Of a stretch of 64,000 bases of DNA, positions 27,021 through 41,500 are shown piece after piece. The stretch lies in the NCBI GenBank assembly GCA_947561715.1, contig OX387199.1, positions 12,157,001 through 12,221,000 on the forward strand, written 5' to 3'. Below the pieces are notes generated by a model. The model saw only the letters and a list, made by a program, of their open reading frames with translations, was not told the DNA's origin and did no database searches. Each line of letters starts with the position of its first letter. Position 1 is the stretch's first letter. Origin of the DNA: Ascidia mentula. Lineage: Eukaryota; Chordata; Ascidiacea; Phlebobranchia; Ascidiidae. Position numbers and translations under genes: made by a program.

Positions 27021-28161
27021 CATACAGTGGAAAACGCTGGTACTCCAGTATTGCTTTTGCGGTTGCACAACGTATGTAACTATGCGATTTCAGCACTTGT
27101 CCATTTAGCAGTATATGACTTTTCGATAAAAAATATTTTTTTTCAGTACAAGCTTTATTATACAGTGGAAAACGCTGATACTCCAGTATTGCGTTTGCGG
27201 TTGCACAACGTATGTAACTATGCGATTTCAGCACTTGTCCATTTTGCAGTATATGACTTTTCGATAAAAAATATTTTTTTTCAGTACAAGCTTTATTATA
27301 CAGTGGAAAACGCTGATACTCCAGTATTGCGTTTGCGGTTGCACAACGTATGTAACTATGCGCTTTCAGCACTTGTCCATTTTGCAGTATATGACTTTTC
27401 GATAAAAAATATTTTTTTTCAGTACAAGCTTTATTATACAGTGGAAAACGCTGATACTCCAGTACTGAGTTTGCGGTTGCACAACGTATGTAATCATGCG
27501 ATTTCAGCACTTGTCCATTTTGCAGTATATGACTTTTCGATAAAAAATATTTTTTTTCAGTACAAGCTTTATTATACATTGGAAAACGCTGATACTCCAG
27601 TACTGAGTTTGCGGTTGCACAACGTATGTAACCATGCGATTTCAGCACTTGTCCATTTTGCAGTATACGACTTTTCGGTAAAAAATATTTTTTTTCAGTA
27701 CAAGCTTTATTATACAGTGGAAAACGCTGATACTCCAGTACTGAGTTTGCGGTTGCACAACGTATGTAACTGTGCGCTTTCAGCACTTGTCCATTTTGCA
27801 GTATATGACTTTTCGATAAAAAATATTTTTTTTTAGTACAAGCTTTATTATACCGTGGAAAACGCTGATACTCCAGTACTGAGTTTGCGGTTGCACAACG
27901 TATGTAACTATGCGATTTCAGCACTTGTCCATTTTGCAGTATATGAATTTTCGATAAAAAATATTTTTTGTCAGTACAAGCTTTATTATACAGTGGAAAA
28001 CGCTGATACTCCAGTACTGAGTTTGCGGTTGCACAACGTATGTAACTATGCGATTTCAGCACTTGTCCATTTTGAAGTATACGACTTTTCGGTAAAAAAT
28101 ATATTTTATTCAGTACAAGCTTTATTATACGGTGGAAAACGCTGATACTCCAGTATTGCGT

Positions 28162-29404
28162 TTGCGGTTGCACAACGTATGTAACTATGCGCTTTCAGCA
28201 CTTGTCCATTTTGCAGTATATGACTTTTCGATAAAAAATATTTTTTTTAAGTACAAGCTTTATTATACATCGGAAAACGCTGATACTCCAGTACTGAGTT
28301 TGCGGTTGCACAACGTATGTAACTATGCGCTTTCAGCACTTGTCCATTTTGCAGTATATGACTTTTCGATAAAAAATATTTTTTTTCAGTACAAGCTTTA
28401 TTATACAGTGGAAAACGCTGATACCCCAGTACTGAGTTTGCGGTTGCACAACGTATGTAACCATGCGATTTCAGCACTTGTCCATTTTGCAGTACACGAC
28501 TATTCGGTAAAAAATATTTTTTTTCAGTACAAGCTTTGTTATACAGTGGAAAACGCTGATACTCCAGTTTTGCGTTTGCGGTTGCACAACGTATGTAACT
28601 ATGCGCTTTCAGCACTTGTCCATTTTGCAGTATATGACTTTTCGATAAAAAATATTTTTTTTCAGTACAAACTTTATTATACAGTGGAAAACGCTGATAC
28701 TCCAGTACTGAGTTTGCGGTTGCACAACGTATGTAACCATGCGATTTCAGCACTTGTCCATTTTTCAGTATATGACTTTTCGATAAAAAATATTTTTTTT
28801 CAGTACAAGCTTTATTATACAGTGGAAAACGCTGATACTCCAGTAATGAGTTTGCGGTTGCACAACGTATGTAACTATGCGATTTCAGCACTTGTCCATC
28901 TTGCAGTATATGACTTTTCGATAAAAAATATTTTTTTTCATTACAAGCTTTATTATACAGTGGAAAACGCTGGTACTCCAGTATTGCTTTTGCGGTTGCA
29001 CAACGTATTTAACTATGCGATTTCAGCACTTGTCCATTTTGCAGTATATGTCTTTTCGATAAAAAATATTTTTTTTCAGTACAAGCTTTATTATACAGTG
29101 GAAAACGCTGATACTCCAGTATTGCGTTTGCGGTTGCACAACGTATGTAACTATGCGCTTTCAGCACTTGTCCATTTTGCAGTATATGACTTTTCGATAA
29201 AAAATATTTTTTGTCAGTACAAGCTTTATTATACAGTGGAAAACGCTGATACTCCAGTACTGAGTTTGCGGTTGCACAACGTATGTAACTATGCGATTTC
29301 AGCACTTGTCCATTTTGAAGTATACGACTTTTCGGTAAAAAATATATTTTATTCAGTACAAGCTTTATTATACGGTGGAAAACGCTGATACTCCAGTATT
29401 GCGT
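28162..29404 (+). repeat. 9-monomer higher-order unit (1,243 bp), first copy
   Basis: Nine classes in order: K, plain, H, AAACTT-type, S, P, F, a plain unit with tattttttgtcag, and Y (139 bp). The same unit is found at 47630-48872 and 51219-52461, and its first eight members begin again at 37138. Confidence 0.88.
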
Positions 29405-32400
29405 TTGCGGTTGCACAACGTATGTAACTATGCGCTTTCAGCACTTGTCCATTTTGCAGTATATGACTTTTCGATAAAAAATATTTTTTTTCAGTACAAG
29501 CTTTATTATACATTGGAAAACGCTGATACTCCAGTACTGAGTTTGCGGTTGCACAACGTATGTAACCATGCGATTTCAGCACTTGTCCATTTTGCAGTAT
29601 ACGACTTTTCGGTAAAAAATATTTTTTTTCAGTACAAGCTTTATTATACAGTGGAAAACGCTGATACTCCAGTACTGAGTTTGCGGTTGCACAACGTATG
29701 TAACCATGCGATTTCAGCACTTGTCCATTTTGCAGTACACGACTATTCGGTAAAAAATATTTTTTTTCAGTACAAGCTTTGTTATACAGTGGAAAACGCT
29801 GATACTCCAGTTTTGCGTTTGCGGTTGCACAACGTATGTAACTATGCGCTTTCAGCACTTGTCCATTTTGCAGTATATGACTTTTCGATAAAAAATATTT
29901 TTTTTCAGTACAAACTTTATTATACAGTGGAAAACGCTGATACTCCAGTACTGAGTTTGCGGTTGCACAACGTATGTAACCATGCGATTTCAGCACTTGT
30001 CCATTTTTCAGTATATGACTTTTCGATAAAAAATATTTTTTTTCAGTACAAGCTTTATTATACAGTGGAAAACGCTGATACTCCAGTAATGAGTTTGCGG
30101 TTGCACAACGTATGTAACTATGCGATTTCAGCACTTGTCCATCTTGCAGTATATGACTTTTCGATAAAAAATATTTTTTTTCATTACAAGCTTTATTATA
30201 CAGTGGAAAACGCTGGTACTCCAGTATTGCTTTTGCGGTTGCACAACGTATTTAACTATGCGATTTCAGCACTTGTCCATTTTGCAGTATATGTCTTTTC
30301 GATAAAAAATATTTTTTTTCAGTACAAGCTTTATTATACAGTGGAAAACGCTGATACTCCAGTATTGCGTTTGCGGTTGCACAACGTATGTAACTATGCG
30401 CTTTCAGCACTTGTCCATTTTGCAGTATATGACTTTTCGATAAAAAATATTTTTTTTCAGTACAAGCTTTATTATACAGTGGAAAACGCTGATACTCCAG
30501 TACTGAGTTTGCGGTTGCACAACGTATTTAACTATGCGCTTTCAGCACTTGTCCATTTTGCAGTATATGACTTTTCGATAAAAAATATTTTTTTTCAGTA
30601 CAAGCTTTATTATACAGTGGAAAACGCTGATACCCCAGTACTGAGTTTGCGGTTGCACAACGTATGTAACTATGCGCTTTCAGCACTTGTCCATTTTGCA
30701 GTATATGACTTTTCGATAAAAAATATTTTTTTTCAGTACAAACTTTATTATACAGTGGAAAACGCTGATACTCCAGTACTGAGTTTGCGGTTGCACAACG
30801 TATGTAACCATGCGATTTCAGCACTTGTCCATTTTTCAGTATATGACTTTTCGATAAAAAATATTTTTTTTCAGTACAAGCTTTATTATACAGTGGAAAA
30901 CGCTGATACTCCAGTAATGAGTTTGCGGTTGCACAACGTATGTAACTATGCGATTTCAGCACTTGTCCATCTTGCAGTATATGACTTTTCGATAAAAAAT
31001 ATTTTTTTTCATTACAAGCTTTATTATACAGTGGAAAACGCTGGTACTCCAGTATTGCTTTTGCGGTTGCACAACGTATTTAACTATGCGATTTCAGCAC
31101 TTGTCCATTTTGCAGTATATGTCTTTTCGATAAAAAATATTTTTTTTCAGTACAAGCTTTATTATACAGTGGAAAACGCTGATACTCCAGTATTGCGTTT
31201 GCGGTTGCACAACGTATGTAACTATGCGCTTTCAGCACTTGTCCATTTTGCAGTATATGACTTTTCGATAAAAAATATTTTTTGTCAGTACAAGCTTTAT
31301 TATACAGTGGAAAACGCTGATACTCCAGTACTGAGTTTGCGGTTGCACAACGTATGTAACTATGCGATTTCAGCACTTGTCCATTTTGAAGTATACGACT
31401 TTTCGGTAAAAAATATATTTTATTCAGTACAAGCTTTATTATACGGTGGAAAACGCTGATACTCCAGTATTGCGTTTGCGGTTGCACAACGTATGTAACT
31501 ATGCGCTTTCAGCACTTGTCCATTTTGCAGTATATGACTTTTCGATAAAAAATATTTTTTTTCAGTACAAGCTTTATTATACATTGGAAAACGCTGATAC
31601 TCCAGTACTGAGTTTGCGGTTGCACAACGTATGTAACCATGCGATTTCAGCACTTGTCCATTTTGCAGTATACGACTTTTCGGTAAAAAATATTTTTTTT
31701 CAGTACAAGCTTTATTATACAGTGGAAAACGCTGATACTCCAGTACTGAGTTTGCGGTTGCACAACGTATGTAACCATGCGATTTCAGCACTTGTCCATT
31801 TTGCAGTACACGACTATTCGGTAAAAAATATTTTTTTTCAGTACAAGCTTTGTTATACAGTGGAAAACGCTGATACTCCAGTTTTGCGTTTGCGGTTGCA
31901 CAACGTATGTAACTATGCGCTTTCAGCACTTGTCCATTTTGCAGTATATGACTTTTCGATAAAAAATATTTTTTTTCAGTACAAACTTTATTATACAGTG
32001 GAAAACGCTGATACTCCAGTACTGAGTTTGCGGTTGCACAACGTATGTAACCATGCGATTTCAGCACTTGTCCATTTTTCAGTATATGACTTTTCGATAA
32101 AAAATATTTTTTTTCAGTACAAGCTTTATTATACAGTGGAAAACGCTGATACTCCAGTAATGAGTTTGCGGTTGCACAACGTATGTAACTATGCGATTTC
32201 AGCACTTGTCCATCTTGCAGTATATGACTTTTCGATAAAAAATATTTTTTTTCATTACAAGCTTTATTATACAGTGGAAAACGCTGGTACTCCAGTATTG
32301 CTTTTGCGGTTGCACAACGTATTTAACTATGCGATTTCAGCACTTGTCCATTTTGCAGTATATGTCTTTTCGATAAAAAATATTTTTTTTCAGTACAAGC

Positions 32401-33260
32401 TTTATTATACAGTGGAAAACGCTGATACTCCAGTATTGCGTTTGCGGTTGCACAACGTATGTAACTATGCGCTTTCAGCACTTGTCCATTTTGCAGTATA
32501 TGACTTTTCGATAAAAAATATTTTTTTTCAGTACAAGCTTTATTATACAGTGGAAAACGCTGATACTCCAGTACTGAGTTTGCGGTTGCACAACGTATTT
32601 AACTATGCGCTTTCAGCACTTGTCCATTTTGCAGTATATGACTTTTCGATAAAAAATATTTTTTTTCAGTACAAGCTTTATTATACAGTGGAAAACGCTG
32701 ATACCCCAGTACTGAGTTTGCGGTTGCACAACGTATGTAACCATGCGATTTCAGCACTTGTCCATTTTGCAGTACACGACTATTCGGTAAAAAATATTTT
32801 TTTTCAGTACAAGCTTTGTTATACAGTGGAAAATGCTGATACTCCAGTTTTGCGTTTGCGGTTGCACAACGTATGTAACTATGCGCTTTCAGCACTTGTC
32901 CATTTTGCAGTATATGACTTTTCGATAAAAAATATTTTTTTTCAGTACAAGCTTTATTATACAGTGGAAAACGCTGATACTCCAGTACTGAGTTTGCGGT
33001 TGCACAACGTATGTAACTATGCGATTTCAGCACTTGTCCATTTTGCAGTATACGACTTTTCGGTAAAAAATATTTTATTTCAGTACAAGCTTTATTATAC
33101 AGTGGAAAACGCTGGTACTCCAGCATTGCTTTTGCGGTTGCACAACGTATGTAACTATGCGATTTCAGCACTTGTCCATTTTGCAGTATATGACTTTTCG
33201 ACAAAAAATAGTTTTTTTTCTGTACAAGCTTTATTATACAGTGGAAAAGGCTGATACTCC
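29405..33260 (+). repeat. 15-monomer tandem duplication (period 2,071 bp)
   Basis: The unit 29405-31475 (15 monomers, one of 139 bp) is followed by a second copy starting at 31476. The two share nine monomer classes in order, then part: the first repeats S-P-F and ends in Y, while the second continues H, plain, G, T. S-P-F triplets occur three times here, so the triplet itself seems to move as a block. Confidence 0.85.
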
Positions 33261-36200
33261 AGTATTGCGTTTGCGGTTGCACAATGTATGTAACTATGCG
33301 ATTTCAGCACTTGTCCATTTTGCAGTATATGACTTTTCGATAAAAAATATTTTTTTTCAGTACAAGCTTTATTATACAGTGGAAAACGCTGATACTCCAG
33401 TAATGAGTTTGCGGTTGCACAACGTATGTAACTATGCTATTTCAGCACTTGTCCATCTTGCAGTATATGACTTTTCGATAAAAAATATTTTTTTTCATTA
33501 CAAGCTTTATCATACAGTGGAAAACGCTGGTACTCCAGTATTGCTTTTGCGGTTGCACAACGTATGTAACTATGCGATTTCAGCACTTGTCCATTTAGCA
33601 GTATATGACTTTTCGATAAAAAATATTTTTTTTCAGTACAAGCTTTATTATACAGTGGAAAACGCTGATACTCCAGTATTGCGTTTGCGGTTGCACAACG
33701 TATGTAACTATGCGATTTCAGCACTTGTCCATTTTGCAGTATATGACTTTTCGATAAAAAATATTTTTTTTCAGTACAAGCTTTATTATACAGTGGAAAA
33801 CGCTGATACTCCAGTATTGCGTTTGCGGTTGCACAACGTATGTAACTATGCGCTTTCAGCACTTGTCCATTTTGCAGTATATGACTTTTCGATAAAAAAT
33901 ATTTTTTTTCAGTACAAGCTTTATTATACAGTGGAAAACGCTGATACTCCAGTACTGAGTTTGCGGTTGCACAACGTATGTAATCATGCGATTTCAGCAC
34001 TTGTCCATTTTGCAGTATATGACTTTTCGATAAAAAATATTTTTTTTCAGTACAAGCTTTATTATACATTGGAAAACGCTGATACTCCAGTACTGAGTTT
34101 GCGGTTGCACAACGTATGTAACCATGCGATTTCAGCACTTGTCCATTTTGCAGTATACGACTTTTCGGTAAAAAATATTTTTTTTCAGTACAAGCTTTAT
34201 TATACAGTGGAAAACGCTGATACTCCAGTACTGAGTTTGCGGTTGCACAACGTATGTAACTGTGCGCTTTCAGCACTTGTCCATTTTGCAGTATATGACT
34301 TTTCGATAAAAAATATTTTTTTTTAGTACAAGCTTTATTATACCGTGGAAAACGCTGATACTCCAGTACTGAGTTTGCGGTTGCACAACGTATGTAACTA
34401 TGCGATTTCAGCACTTGTCCATTTTGCAGTATATGAATTTTCGATAAAAAATATTTTTTGTCAGTACAAGCTTTATTATACAGTGGAAAACGCTGATACT
34501 CCAGTACTGAGTTTGCGGTTGCACAACGTATGTAACTATGCGATTTCAGCACTTGTCCATTTTGAAGTATACGACTTTTCGGTAAAAAATATATTTTATT
34601 CAGTACAAGCTTTATTATACGGTGGAAAACGCTGATACTCCAGTATTGCGTTTGCGGTTGCACAACGTATGTAACTATGCGCTTTCAGCACTTGTCCATT
34701 TTGCAGTATATGACTTTTCGATAAAAAATATTTTTTTTAAGTACAAGCTTTATTATACATCGGAAAACGCTGATACTCCAGTACTGAGTTTGCGGTTGCA
34801 CAACGTATGTAACTATGCGCTTTCAGCACTTGTCCATTTTGCAGTATATGACTTTTCGATAAAAAATATTTTTTTTCAGTACAAGCTTTATTATACAGTG
34901 GAAAACGCTGATACCCCAGTACTGAGTTTGCGGTTGCACAACGTATGTAACCATGCGATTTCAGCACTTGTCCATTTTGCAGTACACGACTATTCGGTAA
35001 AAAATATTTTTTTTCAGTACAAGCTTTGTTATACAGTGGAAAACGCTGATACTCCAGTTTTGCGTTTGCGGTTGCACAACGTATGTAACTATGCGCTTTC
35101 AGCACTTGTCCATTTTGCAGTATATGACTTTTCGATAAAAAATATTTTTTTTCAGTACAAACTTTATTATACAGTGGAAAACGCTGATACTCCAGTACTG
35201 AGTTTGCGGTTGCACAACGTATTTAACTATGCGATTTCAGCACTTGTCCATTTTGCAGTACACGACTATTCGGTAAAAAATATTTTTTTTCAGTACAAGC
35301 TTTGTTATACAGTGGAAAATGCTGATACTCCAGTTTTGCGTTTGCGGTTGCACAACGTATGTAACTATGCGCTTTCAGCACTTGTCCATTTTGCAGTATA
35401 TGACTTTTCGATAAAAAATATTTTTTTTCAGTACAAGCTTTATTATACAGTGGAAAACGCTGATACTCCAGTACTGAGTTTGCGGTTGCACAACGTATGT
35501 AACTATGCGATTTCAGCACTTGTCCATTTTGCAGTATACGACTTTTCGGTAAAAAATATTTTATTTCAGTACAAGCTTTATTATACAGTGGAAAACGCTG
35601 GTACTCCAGCATTGCTTTTGCGGTTGCACAACGTATGTAACTATGCGATTTCAGCACTTGTCCATTTTGCAGTATATGACTTTTCGACAAAAAATAGTTT
35701 TTTTTCTGTACAAGCTTTATTATACAGTGGAAAAGGCTGACACTCCAGTATTGCGTTTGCGGTTGCACAATGTATGTAACTATGCGATTTCAGCACTTGT
35801 CCATTTTGCAGTATATGACTTTTCGATAAAAAATATTTTTTTTCAGTACAAGCTTTATTATACAGTGGAAAACGCTGATACTCCAGTAATGAGTTTGCGG
35901 TTGCACAACGTATGTAACTATGCTATTTCAGCACTTGTCCATCTTGCAGTATATGACTTTTCGATAAAAAATATTTTTTTTCATTACAAGCTTTATCATA
36001 CAGTGGAAAACGCTGGTACTCCAGTATTGCTTTTGCGGTTGCACAACGTATGTAACTATGCGATTTCAGCACTTGTCCATTTAGCAGTATATGACTTTTC
36101 GATAAAAAATATTTTTTTTCAGTACAAGCTTTATTATACAGTGGAAAACGCTGATACTCCAGTATTGCGTTTGCGGTTGCACAACGTATGTAACTATGCG

Positions 36201-38235
36201 ATTTCAGCACTTGTCCATTTTGCAGTATATGACTTTTCGATAAAAAATATTTTTTTTCAGTACAAGCTTTATTATACAGTGGAAAACGCTGATACTCCAG
36301 TATTGCGTTTGCGGTTGCACAACGTATGTAACTATGCGCTTTCAGCACTTGTCCATTTTGCAGTATATGACTTTTCGATAAAAAATATTTTTTTTCAGTA
36401 CAAGCTTTATTATACAGTGGAAAACGCTGATACTCCAGTACTGAGTTTGCGGTTGCACAACGTATGTAATCATGCGATTTCAGCACTTGTCCATTTTGCA
36501 GTATATGACTTTTCGATAAAAAATATTTTTTTTCAGTACAAGCTTTATTATACATTGGAAAACGCTGATACTCCAGTACTGAGTTTGCGGTTGCACAACG
36601 TATGTAACCATGCGATTTCAGCACTTGTCCATTTTGCAGTATACGACTTTTCGGTAAAAAATATTTTTTTTCAGTACAAGCTTTATTATACAGTGGAAAA
36701 CGCTGATACTCCAGTACTGAGTTTGCGGTTGCACAACGTATGTAACTGTGCGCTTTCAGCACTTGTCCATTTTGCAGTATATGACTTTTCGATAAAAAAT
36801 ATTTTTTTTTAGTACAAGCTTTATTATACCGTGGAAAACGCTGATACTCCAGTACTGAGTTTGCGGTTGCACAACGTATGTAACTATGCGATTTCAGCAC
36901 TTGTCCATTTTGCAGTATATGAATTTTCGATAAAAAATATTTTTTGTCAGTACAAGCTTTATTATACAGTGGAAAACGCTGATACTCCAGTACTGAGTTT
37001 GCGGTTGCACAACGTATGTAACTATGCGATTTCAGCACTTGTCCATTTTGAAGTATACGACTTTTCGGTAAAAAATATATTTTATTCAGTACAAGCTTTA
37101 TTATACGGTGGAAAACGCTGATACTCCAGTATTGCGTTTGCGGTTGCACAACGTATGTAACTATGCGCTTTCAGCACTTGTCCATTTTGCAGTATATGAC
37201 TTTTCGATAAAAAATATTTTTTTTAAGTACAAGCTTTATTATACATCGGAAAACGCTGATACTCCAGTACTGAGTTTGCGGTTGCACAACGTATGTAACT
37301 ATGCGCTTTCAGCACTTGTCCATTTTGCAGTATATGACTTTTCGATAAAAAATATTTTTTTTCAGTACAAGCTTTATTATACAGTGGAAAACGCTGATAC
37401 CCCAGTACTGAGTTTGCGGTTGCACAACGTATGTAACCATGCGATTTCAGCACTTGTCCATTTTGCAGTACACGACTATTCGGTAAAAAATATTTTTTTT
37501 CAGTACAAGCTTTGTTATACAGTGGAAAACGCTGATACTCCAGTTTTGCGTTTGCGGTTGCACAACGTATGTAACTATGCGCTTTCAGCACTTGTCCATT
37601 TTGCAGTATATGACTTTTCGATAAAAAATATTTTTTTTCAGTACAAACTTTATTATACAGTGGAAAACGCTGATACTCCAGTACTGAGTTTGCGGTTGCA
37701 CAACGTATGTAACCATGCGATTTCAGCACTTGTCCATTTTTCAGTATATGACTTTTCGATAAAAAATATTTTTTTTCAGTACAAGCTTTATTATACAGTG
37801 GAAAACGCTGATACTCCAGTAATGAGTTTGCGGTTGCACAACGTATGTAACTATGCGATTTCAGCACTTGTCCATCTTGCAGTATATGACTTTTCGATAA
37901 AAAATATTTTTTTTCATTACAAGCTTTATTATACAGTGGAAAACGCTGGTACTCCAGTATTGCTTTTGCGGTTGCACAACGTATTTAACTATGCGATTTC
38001 AGCACTTGTCCATTTTGCAGTATATGTCTTTTCGATAAAAAATATTTTTTTTCAGTACAAGCTTTATTATACAGTGGAAAACGCTGATACTCCAGTATTG
38101 CGTTTGCGGTTGCACAACGTATGTAACTATGCGCTTTCAGCACTTGTCCATTTTGCAGTATATGACTTTTCGATAAAAAATATTTTTTGTCAGTACAAGC
38201 TTTATTATACAGTGGAAAACGCTGATACTCCAGTA
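31735..38235 (+). repeat. 6.5-kb duplicated block, copy 1 (offset 10,492 bp)
   Basis: Collinear with about 42227-48727. It contains a tandem pair of 18-monomer units starting at 33132 and 35618. Differences seen from copy 2 are C at 32428 (G at 42920), A at 34463 (T at 44955) and C at 35741 (T at 46233). The left limit is set where 31735 reads tactcc against tacccc, the right where 38235 reads aatgag against actgag. Confidence 0.9.
33132..37689 (+). repeat. 18-monomer higher-order unit (2,486 bp) and second, diverging copy
   Basis: Unit 1 spans 33132-35617: T, plain, P-like with tttatcatac, catttagcag type, two plain units, cattgg type, cttttcggt type, aactgtgcg type, gtatatgaatttt type, Y, K, plain, H, AAACTT type, a chimeric monomer at 35204-35341, plain, G. 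Unit 2 starts at 35618 and keeps the first 15 members (to about 37689), then continues with S-P-F. The period is 18 x 138 plus two +1 monomers. Confidence 0.9.
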
Positions 38236-38599
38236 ATGAGTTTGCGGTTGCACAACGTATGTAACTATGCGATTTCAGCACTTGTCCATCTTGCAGTATA
38301 TGACTTTTCGATAAAAAATATTTTTTTTCATTACAAGCTTTATTATACAGTGGAAAACGCTGGTACTCCAGTATTGCTTTTGCGGTTGCACAACGTATTT
38401 AACTATGCGATTTCAGCACTTGTCCATTTTGCAGTATATGACTTTTCGATAAAAAATATTTTTTTTCAGTACAAACTTTATTATACAGTGGAAAACGCTG
38501 ATACTCCAGTACTGAGTTTGCGGTTGCACAACGTATGTAACCATGCGATTTCAGCACTTGTCCATTTTTCAGTATATGACTTTTCGATAAAAAATATTT

Positions 38600-41500
38600 T
38601 TTTTCAGTACAAGCTTTATTATACAGTGGAAAACGCTGATACTCCAGTAATGAGTTTGCGGTTGCACAACGTATGTAACTATGCGATTTCAGCACTTGTC
38701 CATTTTTCAGTATATGACTTTTCGATAAAAAATATTTTTTTTCAGTACAAGCTTTATTATACAGTGGAAAACGCTGATACTCCAGTAATGAGTTTGCGGT
38801 TGCACAACGTATGTAACTATGCGATTTCAGCACTTGTCCATCTTGCAGTATATGACTTTTCGATAAAAAATATTTTTTTTCATTACAAGCTTTATTATAC
38901 AGTGGAAAACGCTGGTACTCCAGTATTGCTTTTGCGGTTGCACAACGTATTTAACTATGCGATTTCAGCACTTGTCCATTTTGCAGTATATGTCTTTTCG
39001 ATAAAAAATATTTTTTTTCAGTACAAGCTTTATTATACAGTGGAAAACGCTGATACCCCAGTACTGAGTTTGCGGTTGCACAACGTATGTAACTATGCGC
39101 TTTCAGCACTTGTCCATTTTGCAGTATATGACTTTTCGATAAAAAATATTTTTTTTCAGTACAAGCTTTATTATACAGTGGAAAACGCTGATACCCCAGT
39201 ACTGAGTTTGCGGTTGCACAACGTATGTAACCATGCGATTTCAGCACTTGTCCATTTTGCAGTACACGACTATTCGGTAAAAAATATTTTTTTTCAGTAC
39301 AAGCTTTGTTATACAGTGGAAAACGCTGATACTCCAGTTTTGCGTTTGCGGTTGCACAACGTATGTAACTATGCGCTTTCAGCACTTGTCCATTTTGCAG
39401 TATATGACTTTTCGATAAAAAATATTTTTTTTCAGTACAAACTTTATTATACAGTGGAAAACGCTGATACTCCAGTACTGAGTTTGCGGTTGCACAACGT
39501 ATGTAACCATGCGATTTCAGCACTTGTCCATTTTTCAGTATATGACTTTTCGATAAAAAATATTTTTTTTCAGTACAAGCTTTATTATACAGTGGAAAAC
39601 GCTGATACTCCAGTAATGAGTTTGCGGTTGCACAACGTATGTAACTATGCGATTTCAGCACTTGTCCATCTTGCAGTATATGACTTTTCGATAAAAAATA
39701 TTTTTTTTCATTACAAGCTTTATTATACAGTGGAAAACGCTGGTACTCCAGTATTGCTTTTGCGGTTGCACAACGTATTTAACTATGCGATTTCAGCACT
39801 TGTCCATTTTGCAGTATATGTCTTTTCGATAAAAAATATTTTTTTTCAGTACAAGCTTTATTATACAGTGGAAAACGCTGATACTCCAGTATTGCGTTTG
39901 CGGTTGCACAACGTATGTAACTATGCGCTTTCAGCACTTGTCCATTTTGCAGTATATGACTTTTCGATAAAAAATATTTTTTTTCAGTACAAGCTTTATT
40001 ATACAGTGGAAAACGCTGATACTCCAGTACTGAGTTTGCGGTTGCACAACGTATTTAACTATGCGCTTTCAGCACTTGTCCATTTTGCAGTATATGACTT
40101 TTCGATAAAAAATATTTTTTTTCAGTACAAGCTTTATTATACAGTGGAAAACGCTGATACCCCAGTACTGAGTTTGCGGTTGCACAACGTATGTAACCAT
40201 GCGATTTCAGCACTTGTCCATTTTGCAGTACACGACTATTCGGTAAAAAATATTTTTTTTCAGTACAAGCTTTGTTATACAGTGGAAAATGCTGATACTC
40301 CAGTTTTGCGTTTGCGGTTGCACAACGTATGTAACTATGCGCTTTCAGCACTTGTCCATTTTGCAGTATATGACTTTTCGATAAAAAATATTTTTTTTCA
40401 GTACAAGCTTTATTATACAGTGGAAAACGCTGATACTCCAGTACTGAGTTTGCGGTTGCACAACGTATGTAACTATGCGATTTCAGCACTTGTCCATTTT
40501 GCAGTATACGACTTTTCGGTAAAAAATATTTTATTTCAGTACAAGCTTTATTATACAGTGGAAAACGCTGGTACTCCAGCATTGCTTTTGCGGTTGCACA
40601 ACGTATGTAACTATGCGATTTCAGCACTTGTCCATTTTGCAGTATATGACTTTTCGATAAAAAATATTTTATTTCAGTACAAGCTTTATTATACAGTGGA
40701 AAACGCTGGTACTCCAGCATTGCTTTTGCGGTTGCACAACGTATGTAACTATGCGATTTCAGCACTTGTCCATTTTGCAGTATACGACTTTTCGGTAAAA
40801 AATATTTTATTTCAGTACAAGCTTTATTATACAGTGGAAAACGCTGGTACTCCAGCATTGCTTTTGCGGTTGCACAACGTATGTAACTATGCGCTTTCAG
40901 CACTTGTCCATTTTGCAGTATATGACTTTTCGATAAAAAATATTTTTTGTCAGTACAAGCTTTATTATACAGTGGAAAACGCTGATACTCCAGTAATGAG
41001 TTTGCGGTTGCACAACGTATGTAACTATGCGATTTCAGCACTTGTCCATCTTGCAGTATATGACTTTTCGATAAAAAATATTTTTTTTCATTACAAGCTT
41101 TATTATACAGTGGAAAACGCTGGTACTCCAGTATTGCTTTTGCGGTTGCACAACGTATTTAACTATGCGATTTCAGCACTTGTCCATTTTGCAGTATATG
41201 ACTTTTCGATAAAAAATATTTTTTTTCAGTACAAACTTTATTATACAGTGGAAAACGCTGATACTCCAGTACTGAGTTTGCGGTTGCACAACGTATGTAA
41301 CCATGCGATTTCAGCACTTGTCCATTTTTCAGTATATGACTTTTCGATAAAAAATATTTTTTTTCAGTACAAGCTTTATTATACAGTGGAAAACGCTGAT
41401 ACTCCAGTAATGAGTTTGCGGTTGCACAACGTATGTAACTATGCGATTTCAGCACTTGTCCATCTTGCAGTATATGACTTTTCGATAAAAAATATTTTTT

